From Protostelium mycophagum (taxonomy: Eukaryota > Evosea > Variosea > Protosteliida > Protosteliaceae): a stretch of 26,016 nt of DNA. The position numbers and the translations under genes are program-made. How positions within the stretch are numbered: the first letter of the stretch is position 1; the number at the start of each line of letters is the position of its first letter. The stretch spans positions 1 through 26,016 of the forward strand of contig MZNV01000407.1 in NCBI GenBank assembly GCA_002081555.1, read 5' to 3'. Shown here piece after piece: positions 23,684 through 26,016 of the stretch. The notes under the pieces are model-generated. The model saw only the letters and a list, made by a program, of their open reading frames with translations. It had not been told where the DNA came from and did not search any database.

Positions 23684-25704
23684 ATGAGGACCTCATTCTG
23701 CATTCTGCTCCTCTTAATGTCCGGTGTTTGTTCGTTGGAAGTGAGCTCATTATTTTCGTTGATGACGGTTCTTATGTGCTCAGCTGTACATCGGAGGCAC
23801 AGAGAAGGACACGCCAAATTGTGGACTGTCTTTGGACAACACCTGCGCTACTCTGAAAGCTGCTGTCTCTGGCAGAAATGACACCTCCACTTACAACATC
23901 ACAATTGTTGGAAAGGCTTCCACTGGTGTTTTCGAGTGGAACGGCACTGTTGCTCTTGATGTCGTGATCACAGGACAAGAGTCGAACAGCTCGCTGAGTG
24001 GTGATCTCAACATCACCTTCAAGGGTGATAGTGCGACTCAGACTCACATCTGTACTGACCTTTCTCAGGTTCTCTTAGATTTTCTAATTTGATGATGAGC
24101 TTGCTGTCCCTTAAGATCCAAGATGGACAGGATCTCAGAGTCTTGATTGACCAAGCCAACATCCGTTACACAACTCTTCACTTTGTGAATACCGTTGCCT
24201 CCATTACCAATAGCAGCGTTTTGGTGGATTTGGGTTTCACCTCAAACATTATTTTCAAAAACTCCACTGTCCTCTTGGAGAAGATGACACACAGTTGTCA
24301 CGAGAGGATCCTGTATGGTCCTTACGGTTTTGAGACATTCTATCACGCAATAAATTCCAACATTTCCTTCATCGACGTGAGTTCGATGTCAATGATCGCC
24401 TTCACCTGACTGATGATCATATAGACACTGGTTCACTCCTGCAAACTCGGTTTCTTCAGTGAATCCAACGTGTTCATCTCCAACTTAAACATTACCAGAT
24501 TCGCGGAGCGCGCTGTCACAGCCATTGAAAGCAGCTTGACGTTGGAGAACTGTGTCATCGGGCCTGCATCTGACGGATCTGGCTCTGGATTGTATCTCCA
24601 AGACCTCGTGGGACTCAATATCACCAATACCGTGTTACGCAAGGCCTTCTTGCACTTATGGGGAGAGCTTCCCATTTTCAGACCCATGGAGAATTTTATG
24701 ATGGAGGACAGTTTCGTTCATTTTGCAAAGAAGGGCGTCTACAACGGGCGAGGAATCACCATGGTCAGATCTTATTTGGACGTAAGGGAAGCCGGAATTG
24801 AGGTATGTGATATTTGATTGGTACCACGGTTGCCGTGAATTTTGCATGAAACAATGCTGACTTCTAACTGATTTGTTACAGTTGGTTCATTTTGATTTGG
24901 AAGGAAGTCATTCGATGATTTATGCCTATTTTCCCAACAAAGCAGGAAGTCTTACACTGAAAGACATCACCTTCACCAATGCTGCACCCCCCTCTGGGTG
25001 ACACCTCATCTTTTTCGTACATCAATTGGATCTGATGAATCTGACAGTTGGGACATATCTTACGGTATTTTGACTACCATCAATGTGACATCTTTGAACT
25101 TCAAGAATGTCAAGGTACAGATGAGTGGTGACACAGCCACATCATCACTTGCCGTAAAGATGGACAAGTTTGTCCCGGGTGAGTCTAGTTCCAGTTTTAA
25201 AGAGCCTCTTTACGCTGAATCTATCGTGTGTCATTTTGACATCCACTAGGATCTCAATGGAAAGAATTCGCTGTCAGCCTCACTTCGTTCGAAACCACTT
25301 ATCCTCTGTTGAAAGTGAACAAGCCTAACCAAGTGAAAGGGTGCTACACGAAATTAGGTTGTGACGCATGTTATGACCAAGGTGGCATCTGCGCCACTCT
25401 GATCGACTTGAAGGGCGTCATTTGCAGCACCGACGTGACTTTGAGTGGCGATCATCAGGATTCACGTGAGTCGATCTATTTGTTATTTCACTTTGGTTCT
25501 TATTGACATATCCTTCTAGTCCAATGTGCATCACCCTCTTCATCTCCAGAGAAGGATCCCAGTAGTGGCCAATTGGTTTACATTCTCATGGGGGTTGGAA
25601 TTGGCCTCTTAGCCATCATCATTGTGGTGGTCGTAGTGATAGTAGTTAGAAGGAGAAGACAGGCCCAGGAGTACCGTCCTTTGATGACTCAAAAGACAAG
25701 TTGA
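23684..25704 (+). CDS. Type I membrane glycoprotein with beta-helix-like ectodomain
   Basis: Exons 23684-23740, 23784-24068, 24116-24376, 24425-24802, 24882-24997, 25048-25178, 25250-25465 and 25520-25704 give 542 aa in closed phase. The first exon is a complete signal peptide (MRTSFCILLLLMSGVCS). The ectodomain is rich in N-glycosylation sequons and short beta-strand repeats (NVFISNLNITRF, SLTLENCVIG, LTLKDITF), the look of a right-handed parallel beta-helix. A Cys cluster (CYTKLGCDACYDQGGIC) precedes one membrane segment (VYILMGVGIGLLAIIIVVVV) and a tail RRRRQAQEYRPLMTQ whose YRPL fits the YxxPhi endosome/lysosome sorting signal. It is likely a cell-surface or endolysosomal protein of unknown ligand. 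Introns are short (43-78 nt) and lack the palindromic blocks. Confidence 0.85.
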
Positions 25705-25708
25705 CCAG

Positions 25709-25714
25709 AATAAA
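25709..25714 (+). terminator. Poly(A) signal of the surface protein gene
   Basis: AATAAA lies only 5 nt after the stop codon. Confidence 0.55.
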
Positions 25715-25721
25715 TCGATTA

Positions 25722-26016
25722 GACTGTCTTTGGACAACAAAACCTGCGTTATTCTTTGGAAAAAACCTCACGGTGGTGGGGAGGATAAATTGGTTGAGGA
25801 GTACAGCCTTTGATGAAGTGAAACTTGACAATGTCATTTCTTGGATGCTCTGACCGACTTGAAGCGTCATTTGCAGCACCGACGTGACTTTGAGTGGCAA
25901 TCATCAGGATTCACTTGAGTCAATATTTTGCTGGTTCTTGACAAATCCTTCTAGTCCAATGTACATCACCAAAAAACAATGGTGACGGTCTTCACAGTGG
26001 TGGGGAGGATAGATTG
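25722..26016 (+). pseudogene. Decayed, rearranged copies of the surface-protein gene
   Basis: Pieces of the upstream gene reappear in a new order. 25722-25738 matches 23824-23840 in its second exon. 25776-25815 resembles its last exon but skips the membrane segment. 25851-25970 closely follows 25399-25537, covering the end of exon 7, the intron and the start of exon 8, with the donor GTGAGT changed to TTGAGT. A phrase GTGGTGGGGAGGAT recurs at about 25773 and 25997, suggesting a repeat unit of about 224 bp that continues past the window. No long frame survives. This looks like a tandem gene family in decay. Confidence 0.75.

Overview
The window is a gene-dense, intron-rich stretch of a protist-type nuclear genome. 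The gene set fits an amoebozoan: copine, BAR-RhoGAP, class 2 DYRK kinase, Rab11, a UCHL3-type peptidase, small Zn(II)2Cys6 proteins, a YrhK-type membrane protein and a beta-helix-like surface protein. A protostelid-like amoeba is my best guess, from gene content only. Most genes are cut by GT-AG introns of 31-430 nt. I rebuilt exon chains by hand from splice signals, reading phase and family knowledge; for nine spliced genes every junction keeps phase and total coding length divides by three. For the kinase and for the unknown gene at 7571 the start or a middle join stays open.

Layout. 1-580: an inverted-repeat element and possible exons of a gene entering from the left. 655-5965 (-): BAR-RhoGAP, 24 exons. 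6698-7360 (+): membrane protein with three YrhK-like units. 7571-8770 (+): unrecognised spliced gene. 8997-9574 (+) and 9952-10484 (-): two tail-to-tail Zn(II)2Cys6 paralogues. 10732-14305 (-): copine, 16 exons, with a small TA-flanked MITE in one intron. 14630-15020 (-): small unknown protein. About 15050-17856 (+): class 2 DYRK kinase. 18164-19840 (-): protein with an AF4/FMR2 C-terminal homology domain. 20226-20903 (+): FAM204A-like. 21399-22168 (-): ubiquitin C-terminal hydrolase, head-to-head with Rab11 (22408-23540, +). 23684-25704 (+): type I membrane protein, followed by decayed, rearranged pieces of the same gene to the window end.

The most striking signal lies in the introns, not in a gene. 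Introns of the conserved genes are assembled from a few recurring palindromic blocks: TCTACAACGATGTAGA and variants, GAAATTTC, and TGACGTCA. The 7-mer CTACAAC/GTTGTAG occurs about 34 times where about 3 are expected by chance. Some introns of 35-47 nt are little more than splice sites around one copy, and in others the motif's own TGTAG is the 3' splice site. Lineage-specific genes in the same window have short introns without these blocks. This looks like a family of introner-like, hairpin-forming introns.

Functionally the conserved genes lean toward membrane traffic and the cell cortex (BAR-RhoGAP, copine, Rab11, surface protein with a YxxPhi tail), plus signalling and transcription (DYRK, AFF-like, Zn clusters) and ubiquitin recycling. 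They are separate transcription units, not an operon.
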